A stretch of 50,505 nucleotides of DNA from Bacteroidales bacterium (GTDB lineage Bacteria > Bacteroidota > Bacteroidia > Bacteroidales > UBA3824), in NCBI GenBank assembly GCA_024413595.1, contig JAKSUC010000004.1:74555-125059 (forward strand), read 5' to 3'. This document shows positions 35,241 through 43,768 of the stretch, piece after piece. How positions within the stretch are numbered: position 1 is the stretch's first letter; each line of letters begins with the position of its first letter. Position numbers and translations under genes: made by a program. The notes below the pieces were generated by a model. That model was not told where the DNA came from and did no database searches. It saw only the letters and a program-made list of their open reading frames with translations.

Positions 35241-38200
35241 AATGTATTATATTGATTTTTTGCTTTATTATACCAGATTCTCCACTTAATTTTAAAATGT
35301 AAATTCCTGATTTTAAATGTGATAAATTAAATACATTATTTGTTGAATTTATATCAAATTCTATTGTTTTTTTGCCTAAATTATTATAAATAGTTAGATT
35401 ATCAAATTTTTTATATTCATCTATTTGAATGTGTAATTCGTCGCTAACTAAAGTTGGGAAAATTTTAATATAATCTTCTTTTTCAGGAGTTCCAACTGTA
35501 ATTTTGTAATTTTGTTCTACTGTTTGATTATGATATTTAGCGCAAATATTAATAAAATCAATTTCATGTTTGTCTGGCGCAGTACCATAAAGTTTTGCTG
35601 TGCCATCTCCATTGTCTACAAAATTTAACCAATATGGAAGATTTTTAACTTCTATAATATTATTTTTTTGATAATTATAATTGCATGGAGGAAAAATAAT
35701 ATTATCAACCCAAACTTTGTCTTCGTATTGCTTTATTAAGTCATCTTTATAATATAACCATTTTAAAGTATGTTCGCCTTTTGTTAAAGGAATTGAAATA
35801 TTTTGCCAGTCATTTAATCCACCCCATTGTTTTATAGTAAAATTATCAATGCTAAATTCTAACCTATCGTGATAAATTCCATTAATTTTATTATCGTCTT
35901 CACATGAAGTTTTAATACAAAATTTTATAGTATCATCTTGATAATTATTTATATTTATTTTAAAGTAACTAGTACTTTTATTTGAAATTTCAGAACTTTC
36001 AAAACAATATTTACCTGAATATGGATTTTTATCTGTTATAGTCCATGGTCTAAATGAATTTGTAATAATATTGTTATTAATTTGTTCTTCATTTTCAAAA
36101 TCTTCAATTTGGGCATTTATTGTTATTTTATTTATATCAATAAGAGGATAACCATCATATATACACGATAATTCAAGATTTATTATTTCTGAATTTGTAT
36201 AATTTGAATCTAATTTTACTTCAAATTTCAATTCTTCTTCTTCTCCTGGTGATAAATAGTTTATTGTCTGATTGGGATTTTGAATTTTTAATTTTTTGCA
36301 ATTTGATATTAGTTGTGTTTCTATTTTATTGATATTTAATTTCCCAGTATTTTTTAATATGTAAATTAAAGTTGCATTTTCATTATTATCTAAAATTCCG
36401 TTTTTATTTGTTGCAGTGGTTGTTATAATTTTATATTCATAATATTGATTTTCAGATAGTTCTGTTGCTGGATTTGATATAATATTTAGTTTATTTTCTT
36501 CATCAATTATTTTGACGTATTTAGATTCTAATGAAGGAGTTATTACACTTGTATTAATTGGATATATTTTTTGTATTGTATCATTATATTTTATAGTCAA
36601 GTTAAATAATGCTTCAAGATTTTGCGGATAAGTTTTACTAAAGCAAATTGCAAATTTGTTTTTCAATAATTCATAATTTAAAGGTTCAATTTTATCAATA
36701 GTTATTTTATTATTTAGAATGTTAACATCTTTATTTTCAGTAGTTAATTCTATTTCAATATTATTTGCAATATAATTTTTGTTATCAGATATATTTTTGA
36801 TTTCGCAAGACAAATATGTTGTATCAGCTATTGATGGTTGATTACTAAAGTAATATTTGTTTAAATTTAATTCAGCTTTATTAATTTCTAGAACAGGAAT
36901 ATTTTCAATAATTGTTTTTTTATTTTGTGCTGATATCACAATAGTAATTTCTCCGCATTTTATTTTATTTTCATCAAATTTTAAAACTGCATTACCTTCT
37001 TTGTTAGAAAATTCAGATGTAATTAATGTATCGTTTTGTGATATAGCTATTAAAGAATAAGGTTCTGTTTTTATATATATAATATTAATTCCTTTAGTTA
37101 ATTTTTGTGGATTTATTGAAAAGCTATTTTCAGAAGGCTTTTTCCAATTTACTAACATGGAAGGGTCACCCATTAAATTGATAGTTTCCCAATAATATTG
37201 ATATCCAATAATATTTGATTCCGTAACAGCCAAATTCCCTTTATTAACTATTTGCCCAGCTGTAATGTATTGATTATTAATATTTTGTTCGTTTTCTTTG
37301 GTATGAAATAAAGCATCTAGAACACCACTTCCTGATTTATTGTAATTATTACTTATTTCATTTTGAACACCACTTCCAATTAACCAAATAAAATCAGCAC
37401 CCCATTCTGTATTGTTTGCTGCTCCAATATAACCAATAGCACCTCCATTTTTTTTGCGTAAAAGAGTCTCTGAAAAACAATTTTCTTCATTATATTTACT
37501 AGTTAAACAACAGTTAATTATCCAAAATCCAGGCATATTGTTTTCTGGAAGATTATTAATATCTTCACTTGTTATTTGAGGAGAATCAAATTTTGTTGGA
37601 TGTCCATGTCCGCTATAAAATAGAAGACCTATACCTTTATTAATATTTTCTAATATTGAAGAAGAACAATTTTCGTTTTCGCAATCCATTTCACCATAAT
37701 TTTCTTGATATGGATAAAGAATTGGTGTTATTTGGTTTGTTTCATTTGCATAATTATTTGTTAAATATTTTAATTCAGTATTGCTATATTTTTTACAATA
37801 TCCCATTCCATCGTCATTACCTGAAATAAACATTAATTTGTTTAAATAATCAGTATTCTCAAATTCACATTTTTCGTATGATATTATTTTGTCAATAATA
37901 TTTCCCATTGTTTTAATATCTATAGCACTAATTCGCCCATACATTATTTCTGGTAAATAATCATTAGTATATTCACAATATGCTAAATCTGTTACTTCTG
38001 TTTTTTTAACAACAATTGTTGCAAAAGTTTGCGTACCTTCATTTGTTGGAATTATTGTTTCGTCTCCTGCAAATAACACATACGCAGGTGAATTGTATCC
38101 TTCTGGAGGATTATAATAAAAATTTTGTAAATATTCTTTGATGGAATCTTTATTACAATCTATATCTTTATTTACGTATGCAATTTTAACATTATATCCT

Positions 38201-38889
38201 TGAATTGTTTTCCATTTAGAAAATTTTTCTATTTCACTTTTAAACTTTTGATGAGTAATAATAACATAAGTGTTTGATTTATTGTTAATAATTTCTCCTT
38301 GTGATGCTTTTACTAATTTTTGATTACTTTTTATATTTATTTTTATGTCAATAGAATAGAATACTGTCAATTGATTTTTTTTAGGATTATAACTAAATGG
38401 CTTTATTGTCAGTCTTACAAGATGTTTATTTCGCATTGTTCCTAAATTAGTGATTTCAATTTCAGGATTTTGTGAAATAGATTCATTTTGATAAGAACTT
38501 TCATTGATAAATATATTATTTGAAATTGAATTTTGTGCCGGAATTATTCTTTTATTTAAATCAATATCTTGCGATTTAATATTTGTTATTTCGTATTCAC
38601 ATATTCCATCTTCTGGAATTTCTATAATTTTGTTATAATTAGGCAATAATGGTTCTCCGTTACCATAATAATCGTTTAATTCTTTTGAAATAATTTTATA
38701 ATATGAGTTATTATCATCTTTTACTTCAGATAAATCAATATATGGAATTCTAATTTCAAATATAATTTGATTGTTATTATCACGATATTCAAAATTACAT
38801 TTTTCGTTCTTATTCAAAAAATTAATTTCTTGTGAAAAACTTAATATATATGTAGAAATAAAAAAGATAAGTGTAAATAATTTTTTCAT
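35239..38889 (-). CDS. C25 (gingipain-like) protease with T9SS sorting domain
   Basis: 1216 residues: signal peptide (MKKLFTLIFFISTYILSFSQ), a propeptide-like beta region to about 200, then a peptidase C25 catalytic domain (about 205-610). Catalytic residues are visible as His428 in YSGHGHP and Cys461 in IINCCLTSKY, the gingipain His/Cys pair. Beta-sandwich domains and a carbohydrate- or lectin-like jelly roll follow (about 970-1110). The last 80 residues form a type A T9SS sorting domain (PTLVSDELHI..., LSHLKSGIYILKLSG). It should be secreted by the type IX system and anchored or released at the surface. The trait that sets Arg or Lys preference could not be judged. A PorU role is unlikely because PorU lacks this cargo tail. 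Confidence 0.87.
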   Translation of the reverse strand: MKKLFTLIFFISTYILSFSQEINFLNKNEKCNFEYRDNNNQIIFEIRIPYIDLSEVKDDNNSYYKIISKELNDYYGNGEPLLPNYNKIIEIPEDGICEYEITNIKSQDIDLNKRIIPAQNSISNNIFINESSYQNESISQNPEIEITNLGTMRNKHLVRLTIKPFSYNPKKNQLTVFYSIDIKINIKSNQKLVKASQGEIINNKSNTYVIITHQKFKSEIEKFSKWKTIQGYNVKIAYVNKDIDCNKDSIKEYLQNFYYNPPEGYNSPAYVLFAGDETIIPTNEGTQTFATIVVKKTEVTDLAYCEYTNDYLPEIMYGRISAIDIKTMGNIIDKIISYEKCEFENTDYLNKLMFISGNDDGMGYCKKYSNTELKYLTNNYANETNQITPILYPYQENYGEMDCENENCSSSILENINKGIGLLFYSGHGHPTKFDSPQITSEDINNLPENNMPGFWIINCCLTSKYNEENCFSETLLRKKNGGAIGYIGAANNTEWGADFIWLIGSGVQNEISNNYNKSGSGVLDALFHTKENEQNINNQYITAGQIVNKGNLAVTESNIIGYQYYWETINLMGDPSMLVNWKKPSENSFSINPQKLTKGINIIYIKTEPYSLIAISQNDTLITSEFSNKEGNAVLKFDENKIKCGEITIVISAQNKKTIIENIPVLEINKAELNLNKYYFSNQPSIADTTYLSCEIKNISDNKNYIANNIEIELTTENKDVNILNNKITIDKIEPLNYELLKNKFAICFSKTYPQNLEALFNLTIKYNDTIQKIYPINTSVITPSLESKYVKIIDEENKLNIISNPATELSENQYYEYKIITTTATNKNGILDNNENATLIYILKNTGKLNINKIETQLISNCKKLKIQNPNQTINYLSPGEEEELKFEVKLDSNYTNSEIINLELSCIYDGYPLIDINKITINAQIEDFENEEQINNNIITNSFRPWTITDKNPYSGKYCFESSEISNKSTSYFKININNYQDDTIKFCIKTSCEDDNKINGIYHDRLEFSIDNFTIKQWGGLNDWQNISIPLTKGEHTLKWLYYKDDLIKQYEDKVWVDNIIFPPCNYNYQKNNIIEVKNLPYWLNFVDNGDGTAKLYGTAPDKHEIDFINICAKYHNQTVEQNYKITVGTPEKEDYIKIFPTLVSDELHIQIDEYKKFDNLTIYNNLGKKTIEFDINSTNNVFNLSHLKSGIYILKLSGESGIIKQKINIIH

Positions 38890-38948
38890 AGTTTATATTA
38901 AATATTTTTCATATAAAACGGTGAAACTTAGTTTGTTATTATAATAAA

Positions 38949-38973
38949 AAACGGCGGATTTATTCCGCCGTTT
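38949..38973 (-). terminator. Rho-independent terminator of mdh
   Basis: AAACGGCGGA (38949-38958) pairs with TCCGCCGTTT (38964-38973). The A run just before gives the T tail on the minus strand, downstream of mdh. Confidence 0.88.
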
Positions 38974-39003
38974 AAATTTATATTTTAGACATAGTCAAAA
39001 ATA

Positions 39004-39945
39004 TTAGTCAAAAGTAACGATGTTTTTAAGATCTTCAAGAGTTTTCTTAACTGCTGTAGCAGAAGCATCTAATAAAGCTTTTTCATCTGCGTTAAGGTTA
39101 AGTTCGATGATTTTTTCAACACCATTGCTACCAAGAACAACAGGAACACCAAGATACATATCTTTGTAACCATATTGACCATCAAGATAAGCACATACAG
39201 GAACAACTCTTTTTTGGTTACGAACAATTGCTTCAACCATATAAGCAGCTGAAGTACCTGGAGCATACCAAGCAGAAGTACCTAATAAGTTGGTTAATTC
39301 GCCACCACCTTTTTTAGTACGTTCAATAATAGCTTCAAGTTTATCTTTAGCAACTAAATCTGTAACTGGAATACCACCAACAGTAGTAAATCTTGGTAGA
39401 GGAACCATTGTATCACCGTGACCACCAAGTAATAAACCTTGAATGTCTAATGGAGTAACACCAATTTCTTCTGCTAAGAAAGCTTTGTAACGAGCTGTAT
39501 CAAGAGTACCAGCCATACCAAATACTTTGTTAGACATAGTTTTAGCTGTTTTGTAAGCTACGTATGTCATAGCGTCTAATGGGTTAGAAACGATGATGAT
39601 GATTGCGTTAGGAGAAGCTTCGATAGCTTTTTTTGTAACGTCTTTAACAATACCAGCGTTAACGCCAATTAAATCTTCACGACTCATACCTGGTTTTCTA
39701 GGAACACCTGATGTGATAACAATAACACCAGAACCAGCTGTTTTTGAATAATCGTTGGTAATACCAGTGATTTTGTGGTTGTAACCTGCTAATGATGATG
39801 TTTGCCAAATATCCAATGCTTTGCCTTCTGCAAAATTTGGTTTTATATCTAGCAATACAACTTCGTTTGCTAAATCTTTACGTGCAATTACATCTGCACA
39901 AGTAGCGCCTACGTTACCAGCGCCAATAACTGTAATTTTTTCCAT
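39004..39945 (-). CDS. mdh: NAD-dependent malate dehydrogenase
   Basis: 313 residues of the LDH-like malate dehydrogenase type, which interconverts malate and oxaloacetate with NAD(H) in the TCA or reductive branch. Visible residues are the Rossmann loop GAGNVG (8-13), Asp33 that favours NAD over NADP, the substrate arginines of PRKPGMSRED (Arg83 and Arg89), Arg152, and the catalytic His176 in GGHGDTM. Arg at position 83 fits malate rather than lactate. Codon use is less AT-biased than in the neighbours (many C- and G-ending codons), as expected for a highly expressed gene. It is encoded alone, with its own promoter and terminator. Confidence 0.95.
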   Translation of the reverse strand: MEKITVIGAGNVGATCADVIARKDLANEVVLLDIKPNFAEGKALDIWQTSSLAGYNHKITGITNDYSKTAGSGVIVITSGVPRKPGMSREDLIGVNAGIVKDVTKKAIEASPNAIIIIVSNPLDAMTYVAYKTAKTMSNKVFGMAGTLDTARYKAFLAEEIGVTPLDIQGLLLGGHGDTMVPLPRFTTVGGIPVTDLVAKDKLEAIIERTKKGGGELTNLLGTSAWYAPGTSAAYMVEAIVRNQKRVVPVCAYLDGQYGYKDMYLGVPVVLGSNGVEKIIELNLNADEKALLDASATAVKKTLEDLKNIVTFD

Positions 39946-39979
39946 AATGTTTATCTTTATGATTCAATTTTTACTTTTG

Positions 39980-39987
39980 CAAATTTA
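39980..39987 (-). promoter_or_regulatory. TAnnTTTG promoter box for mdh
   Basis: Minus-strand TAAATTTG; predicted leader about 28 bases. A near -33 element (ATTG) lies at correct spacing. Confidence 0.6.
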
Positions 39988-40039
39988 CCAAATTGTTTGT
40001 TTTTTTCAATAAAATTTTATTAAATTATAGTAAAAAAAG

Positions 40040-40070
40040 TTTGTTTAAATCATTTTCATCGTTAATTTTG
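40040..40070 (+). promoter_or_regulatory. Full Bacteroidota promoter for ruvX-def-BI1
   Basis: TTTG (40040-40043), 19 bases, then TAATTTTG (40063-40070): both elements at consensus spacing, 24 bases before the ruvX start. Confidence 0.75.
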
Positions 40071-40094
40071 TACAAATCATAAAAATCAGTCAAA

Positions 40095-40511
40095 TTGGGA
40101 AGAATATTAGCTATTGATTATGGTGGTGTAAGAACTGGATTAGCTGTTACTGATCCGTGTAAGATTATTGTTTCTCCTTTGGAAACTGTTGCTACATCAA
40201 CACTTACACCTTATATTAAAAATTATCTTGAAAAACAAAAGGTTGATAGAATTATTGTTGGTTATCCTGAAAATCCTGAAGGTGGTACTAATCCAATAGT
40301 TGAAAAAATTTTGTTGTTTGTTGATAATCTTAAAAAATTATATCCAAATATCCCAATTGATTTTTATAATGAAGAATTTACTTCAAAAAAAGCTATGTCT
40401 GCCATGTTGGCTGGAGGTTTTAAGCGAAAATATCGCCAAACCAAAGGAAATACTGACAAAATGGCTGCGGCATTTATTTTGCAAGGTTGGATGGATGAAA
40501 ATCCTTTTTAA
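40095..40511 (+). CDS. ruvX: RuvX/YqgF Holliday junction resolvase-like protein
   Basis: 138 residues from a TTG start. No in-frame ATG or GTG is upstream, and starting at TTG gives the family opening MGRILAIDYGGVRTGLAVTD. RuvX is an RNase H-fold nuclease; proposed roles are Holliday junction resolution and 16S rRNA 5'-end processing. The first Asp of DYG, the VGYPENPEGG loop, the DFYNEEFTSKKA Glu and the Asp of NTDKMAAAFIL are present, so the active site seems complete. It starts a three-gene operon with def (24 bases later) and a BI1 family gene. Confidence 0.9.
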   Translation: MGRILAIDYGGVRTGLAVTDPCKIIVSPLETVATSTLTPYIKNYLEKQKVDRIIVGYPENPEGGTNPIVEKILLFVDNLKKLYPNIPIDFYNEEFTSKKAMSAMLAGGFKRKYRQTKGNTDKMAAAFILQGWMDENPF

Positions 40512-40535
40512 TTTAGTTAATTTAAATTTAATAAA

Positions 40536-41093
40536 ATGATATTACCGATAACTATTATTGGAAACCCAGTTTTAAGAAAAAAAGCTGAGTTAGTTTCAAA
40601 AGATTTTCCAAATCTTAAAGAATTGATTGATAACATGTTTGAAACCATGAAAAAATCTGATGGAGTTGGTTTGGCTGCTCCTCAAATTGGTTTATCTTTA
40701 AGACTTTTTGTTGTTGATGCATCGCCTATGACAGATGATGAAAATGATACTTTTACTAAAAATTTTATTCATGCTTGTATTAATCCAGAAATTATTGAAT
40801 TTTTTGGTGAAAAGGTAAATTATAATGAGGGATGTTTAAGTATTCCTGGTTTGCATGAAGATGTTTTACGTTTTGATGGGGTTAAGGTAAAATATTATGA
40901 TGAAAATTTTCAATTGCATGAAGAAACTTTAACTGGTCCTACTGCCAGAGTTTTTCAACATGAATTTGATCATCTTGAAGGTACTCTTTTTACTGATAAA
41001 GTTGGGATTTTAAAACGTAAATTAATTAAAAATAAGTTAGCTAATATTTCCAAAGGGAAATTTGAACATACTTATAAAGTAAAATTAAATTAG
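40536..41093 (+). CDS. def: Peptide deformylase
   Basis: 185 residues. Removes the N-formyl group from new proteins at the ribosome, using a metal ion. The three defining motifs are intact: GVGLAAPQIG (43-52), EGCLSIPG with metal ligand Cys100, and HEFDH with ligands His142 and His146 and catalytic Glu143. An insert between the first two motifs (TDDENDTFTKNF) is longer than in E. coli, as in other Bacteroidota deformylases. It is the second gene of the ruvX operon; no methionyl-tRNA formyltransferase gene is next to it. Confidence 0.95.
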   Translation: MILPITIIGNPVLRKKAELVSKDFPNLKELIDNMFETMKKSDGVGLAAPQIGLSLRLFVVDASPMTDDENDTFTKNFIHACINPEIIEFFGEKVNYNEGCLSIPGLHEDVLRFDGVKVKYYDENFQLHEETLTGPTARVFQHEFDHLEGTLFTDKVGILKRKLIKNKLANISKGKFEHTYKVKLN

Positions 41094-41119
41094 ATTATTA
41101 ACTTTTAAATTACTAAAAT

Positions 41120-41869
41120 ATGAACTTTGATAAATCTTCTAATCCAGTATTTTCTGAAAAAATGTTCGAAAATGCTGTTTCTGATTTTGCAGGCAATGGC
41201 GTAATGACATTTCAAGGTACTGTTACAAAAAGCATTTTGTTATTGTTGCTTGTTATTGTTACTGGTACAATTTCTTGGAAACTTGCTATTGTTGGTAATT
41301 CAATTGTTGGTCCTTTAGCCATTGGTGGTGCTATTGGAGCTTTAATTATGGCAATTGTTTGTTGTTTTAAACCTGAAAAATCTTACATTTTTGGTCCTAT
41401 ATACGCTTTGTGTGAAGGACTTATGTTAGGTTCTATTTCTGCTTTGTTCAATACTCTTTATAGTGGAATAGTTTTACAGGCTATCTTGTTGACTATTATG
41501 GTTGTAGCTGTAGTATTTTTTGCCTATAAAGTTGGTATTTTGAAAGCTTCTAATACTTTTGTAAAAGTTATTACTTTTGCTACTATTGGTATAGGTGCTT
41601 TTTATTTGTTGAGCATGTTATTAAGTGTTTTTGGTGTTCACACTGTTTCTTTATTTGAATTAGGTTGGGTTGGTATTGTTATTCAACTTGTTATAGTTGG
41701 TGTTGCAGCTTTAAACTTAGTTCTAGATTTTAATCAAATAGATCGTGGTGTTGAGTCAAATGCACCTGCTCACATGGAATGGTATTGTGCTTTTGGCATG
41801 ATGGTTACTATTGTTTGGATTTATGTTGAGATTTTACGTTTGTTAGCTCTTTTATCTAAACGTAATTAA
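41120..41869 (+). CDS. Bax inhibitor-1/YccA family membrane protein
   Basis: 249 residues, seven predicted membrane helices, with the opening MNFDKSSNPVFSEKMFENA typical of the bacterial YccA-like branch of the Bax inhibitor-1 (TMBIM) family. The conserved late acidic segment is here as LNLVLDFNQIDRGVESNAPAH, placed between helices 6 and 7. Bacterial homologues such as BsYetJ are pH-sensitive calcium leak channels; YccA in E. coli interacts with FtsH. Which applies here cannot be told. It is the last gene of the ruvX-def operon, 26 bases after def. Confidence 0.9.
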   Translation: MNFDKSSNPVFSEKMFENAVSDFAGNGVMTFQGTVTKSILLLLLVIVTGTISWKLAIVGNSIVGPLAIGGAIGALIMAIVCCFKPEKSYIFGPIYALCEGLMLGSISALFNTLYSGIVLQAILLTIMVVAVVFFAYKVGILKASNTFVKVITFATIGIGAFYLLSMLLSVFGVHTVSLFELGWVGIVIQLVIVGVAALNLVLDFNQIDRGVESNAPAHMEWYCAFGMMVTIVWIYVEILRLLALLSKRN

Positions 41870-41884
41870 TTACATTTTAAATAG

Positions 41885-41917
41885 AAAAAGGATTTAGTTT
41901 TCTAAATCCTTTTTTTA
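41885..41917. terminator. Bidirectional terminator between convergent operons
   Basis: AAAAAGGATTTAG (41885-41897) pairs with CTAAATCCTTTTT (41902-41914). The right side touches the stop codon of the Nudix gene on the other strand. Confidence 0.9.
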
Positions 41918-42295
41918 TTTTATTATTTCTATAATTTTTTTGTCAGCTTCTGTTAATTTTATGTTTTTTAATTCTTCTATTGTATAAAATCCCATATCAG
42001 CATGCTCTTTTAGAGTAATTTTGTTTTTTATTATATCAACTTCAAAAGGACATAATTCAATTTCAAATTCTGGATATTTTTCTATAATATGTTTGTACGT
42101 TTTTGTTATATTTACTTCTATATCAAGTTCTTCGTAAAGTTCTCGTTTTATACAATCTTCTAAAGTTTCATTTGGTTCAAGTTTTCCACCAGGAAATTCC
42201 CAATATCCACCATAGTTTTTATTTTGAGGACGTTGTGCAATAAATATTTTGTTATCTTTACGAATAATAGCGCATGTTACAATTATTTTTTTCAT
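41915..42295 (-). CDS. MutT-like Nudix hydrolase
   Basis: 126 residues, the size of MutT. The Nudix box is at 37-59: GKLEPNE, then RELYEELDI, with Gly-to-Asp at the usual EELG place (Asp58), a common variant. The opening TCAIIRKDNKIFIAQRP and GGYWEFPGGKLE fit the 8-oxo-dGTP/CTP pyrophosphohydrolase branch (MutT/NudG), which cleans oxidised or unusual nucleotides. The start overlaps the end of cysE by four bases (ATGA type), so the two genes are translationally coupled. No functional link between them is known. Confidence 0.9.
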   Translation of the reverse strand: MKKIIVTCAIIRKDNKIFIAQRPQNKNYGGYWEFPGGKLEPNETLEDCIKRELYEELDIEVNITKTYKHIIEKYPEFEIELCPFEVDIIKNKITLKEHADMGFYTIEELKNIKLTEADKKIIEIIK

Positions 42296-43149
42296 ATTTC
42301 TTTTAATTTTTTATCGTTACTTTGAGGTTTTAATCTAATTTGATTTGTGTGATATACAATCATTCCTTCAGGAACACTCGACGTTATCCAAACATTACCA
42401 CCAATTATACAATCTTTGCCAATAACAGTTTCTCCTCCTAAAATAGTTGCATTTGAATATATTATAACATTGTCTTCTACAGTAGGATGTCGTTTTGTAG
42501 AAGCGAGTTCTTTTTTTACTTGTAATGCACCGAGTGTTACTCCTTGATAAATTTTGACATTATTTTTTATTATAGTTGTTTCTCCAATAACAATTCCTGT
42601 TCCATGGTCAATAAAAAATGATTCGCCAATTTCTGCACCTGGATTTATATCAATTCCAGTTTCTGAATGAGCATATTCGCTAATAAGTCGTGGAATTAGC
42701 GGAACTTCTAATTTTTTTAAAATGTGTGCTATACGATAAGCAGAAATTGCAAAAAATCCAGGATATGTTATAATCACTTCGTCAAGATTACTAGATGCAG
42801 GGTCAAAATCGCAAATTGCTTTTGCATCTTTCATTAACATTATGTATGTTTCTGGAAGTTTTGAAATAAATGTCTGGCAAATTTCTGATATTGAATATTT
42901 TAAATCGTTTTTTACTGGCAATAGGAGAGATGTTAACATATTATCAAGACGATAAATTTCTGCTTCGTCTTCTGAATTACAGCGAGTTTTTCGTGCATTT
43001 ATTGGAAATAAAATATTAAAACATAAATCTGTAAAATCTTTTGCTTGTTTTTTTGATGGACGATCTATTTTCATTCCATGTTGAGCTTCTTGTAAGTTTT
43101 TTAGTACTTCTGATATATTTTCTGCTCTATTTTTTTCTGTATTTGCCAT
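42292..43149 (-). CDS. cysE: Serine O-acetyltransferase
   Basis: 285 residues. Makes O-acetylserine from serine and acetyl-CoA, the first step of cysteine synthesis. A helical N-terminal part is followed by a left-handed beta helix built from hexapeptide repeats. Active-site features are SEYAHSETGIDINPGAEIG, FFIDHGTGIVIGET with the catalytic Asp-His pair, and the acetyl-CoA loop TLGALQVKKE...KRHPTVEDNV. The layout matches the EpsC/SatA type with a longer N-terminus. It leads an operon with the Nudix gene; cysK is not in the window. Confidence 0.93.
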   Translation of the reverse strand: MANTEKNRAENISEVLKNLQEAQHGMKIDRPSKKQAKDFTDLCFNILFPINARKTRCNSEDEAEIYRLDNMLTSLLLPVKNDLKYSISEICQTFISKLPETYIMLMKDAKAICDFDPASSNLDEVIITYPGFFAISAYRIAHILKKLEVPLIPRLISEYAHSETGIDINPGAEIGESFFIDHGTGIVIGETTIIKNNVKIYQGVTLGALQVKKELASTKRHPTVEDNVIIYSNATILGGETVIGKDCIIGGNVWITSSVPEGMIVYHTNQIRLKPQSNDKKLKEI

Positions 43150-43165
43150 TTTTACTTTTTTATTT

Positions 43166-43173
43166 CAAAGGTA
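43166..43173 (-). promoter_or_regulatory. TAnnTTTG promoter box for cysE
   Basis: Minus-strand TACCTTTG; predicted leader about 10 bases. Confidence 0.55.
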
Positions 43174-43293
43174 ATGAAATAATTTTAGATATTTAGAAAT
43201 AAAATTTATATAAATTTTTAATTTTTTTTGTAAATTATAGTGATGTCAAGCCAATAATATATTATATTTGTTGCGTTAAAAAATTAGAATATT

Positions 43294-43686
43294 ATGAATA
43301 ATTTACTTTCGATTAACTTTGATACGCTCTATATTTTTTTAGGAGCTATTTTAATTGAGTTTATTGTTTTTTTGGTTATTGTATCAAAAAAGAAACTTAA
43401 TATTTTGAGAATATTTTTTGCAGTTTTGGTTGGAAATGCAATTTCAACTTCGTTTTGCTTTTTCTTGCCTGGAACTGATGGTGAATACGGTTTAAGTTTT
43501 TATATTTGGTTAAGTATTGCTTTTGCTATTGCTTTAATTTTTGAATGGCTTGTTGATATAGCCTTTTTTAAAAATAGAAAATATACGGTTTCTAATTTAA
43601 GATTTTTCTTTTGTTCTTTAATAGGAAATCTTTTAACTTTTTCTGCAACTATAACTATTTTCGCTTTAAGAAATGGTATTTTATAA
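43294..43686 (+). CDS. Small four-helix membrane protein, unknown
   Basis: 130 residues with four predicted membrane helices (about 12-31, 39-57, 69-91, 102-125) and no signal peptide. The second and fourth helices share a pattern, LRIFFAVLVGNAIS and LRFFFCSLIGNLLT, so the protein is probably a tandem two-helix repeat. I do not recognise the family. It stands alone between divergent cysE and a convergent aminotransferase gene. Glu22, Glu84, Asp88 and the paired Asn residues (GN) are in or near helices and could line a path or a dimer contact. Confidence 0.7.
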   Translation: MNNLLSINFDTLYIFLGAILIEFIVFLVIVSKKKLNILRIFFAVLVGNAISTSFCFFLPGTDGEYGLSFYIWLSIAFAIALIFEWLVDIAFFKNRKYTVSNLRFFFCSLIGNLLTFSATITIFALRNGIL

Positions 43687-43719
43687 ATAGACTTATTTAA
43701 TTTTAATAATAATAAAAAA

Positions 43720-43751
43720 ACTCATCTAAAAATTTTAGATGAGTTTTTTTT
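43720..43751. terminator. Bidirectional terminator between convergent genes
   Basis: ACTCATCTAA (43720-43729) pairs with TTAGATGAGT (43735-43744), with A's before and eight T's after. Confidence 0.9.
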
Positions 43752-43768
43752 GTTATATTTTGTATTAC

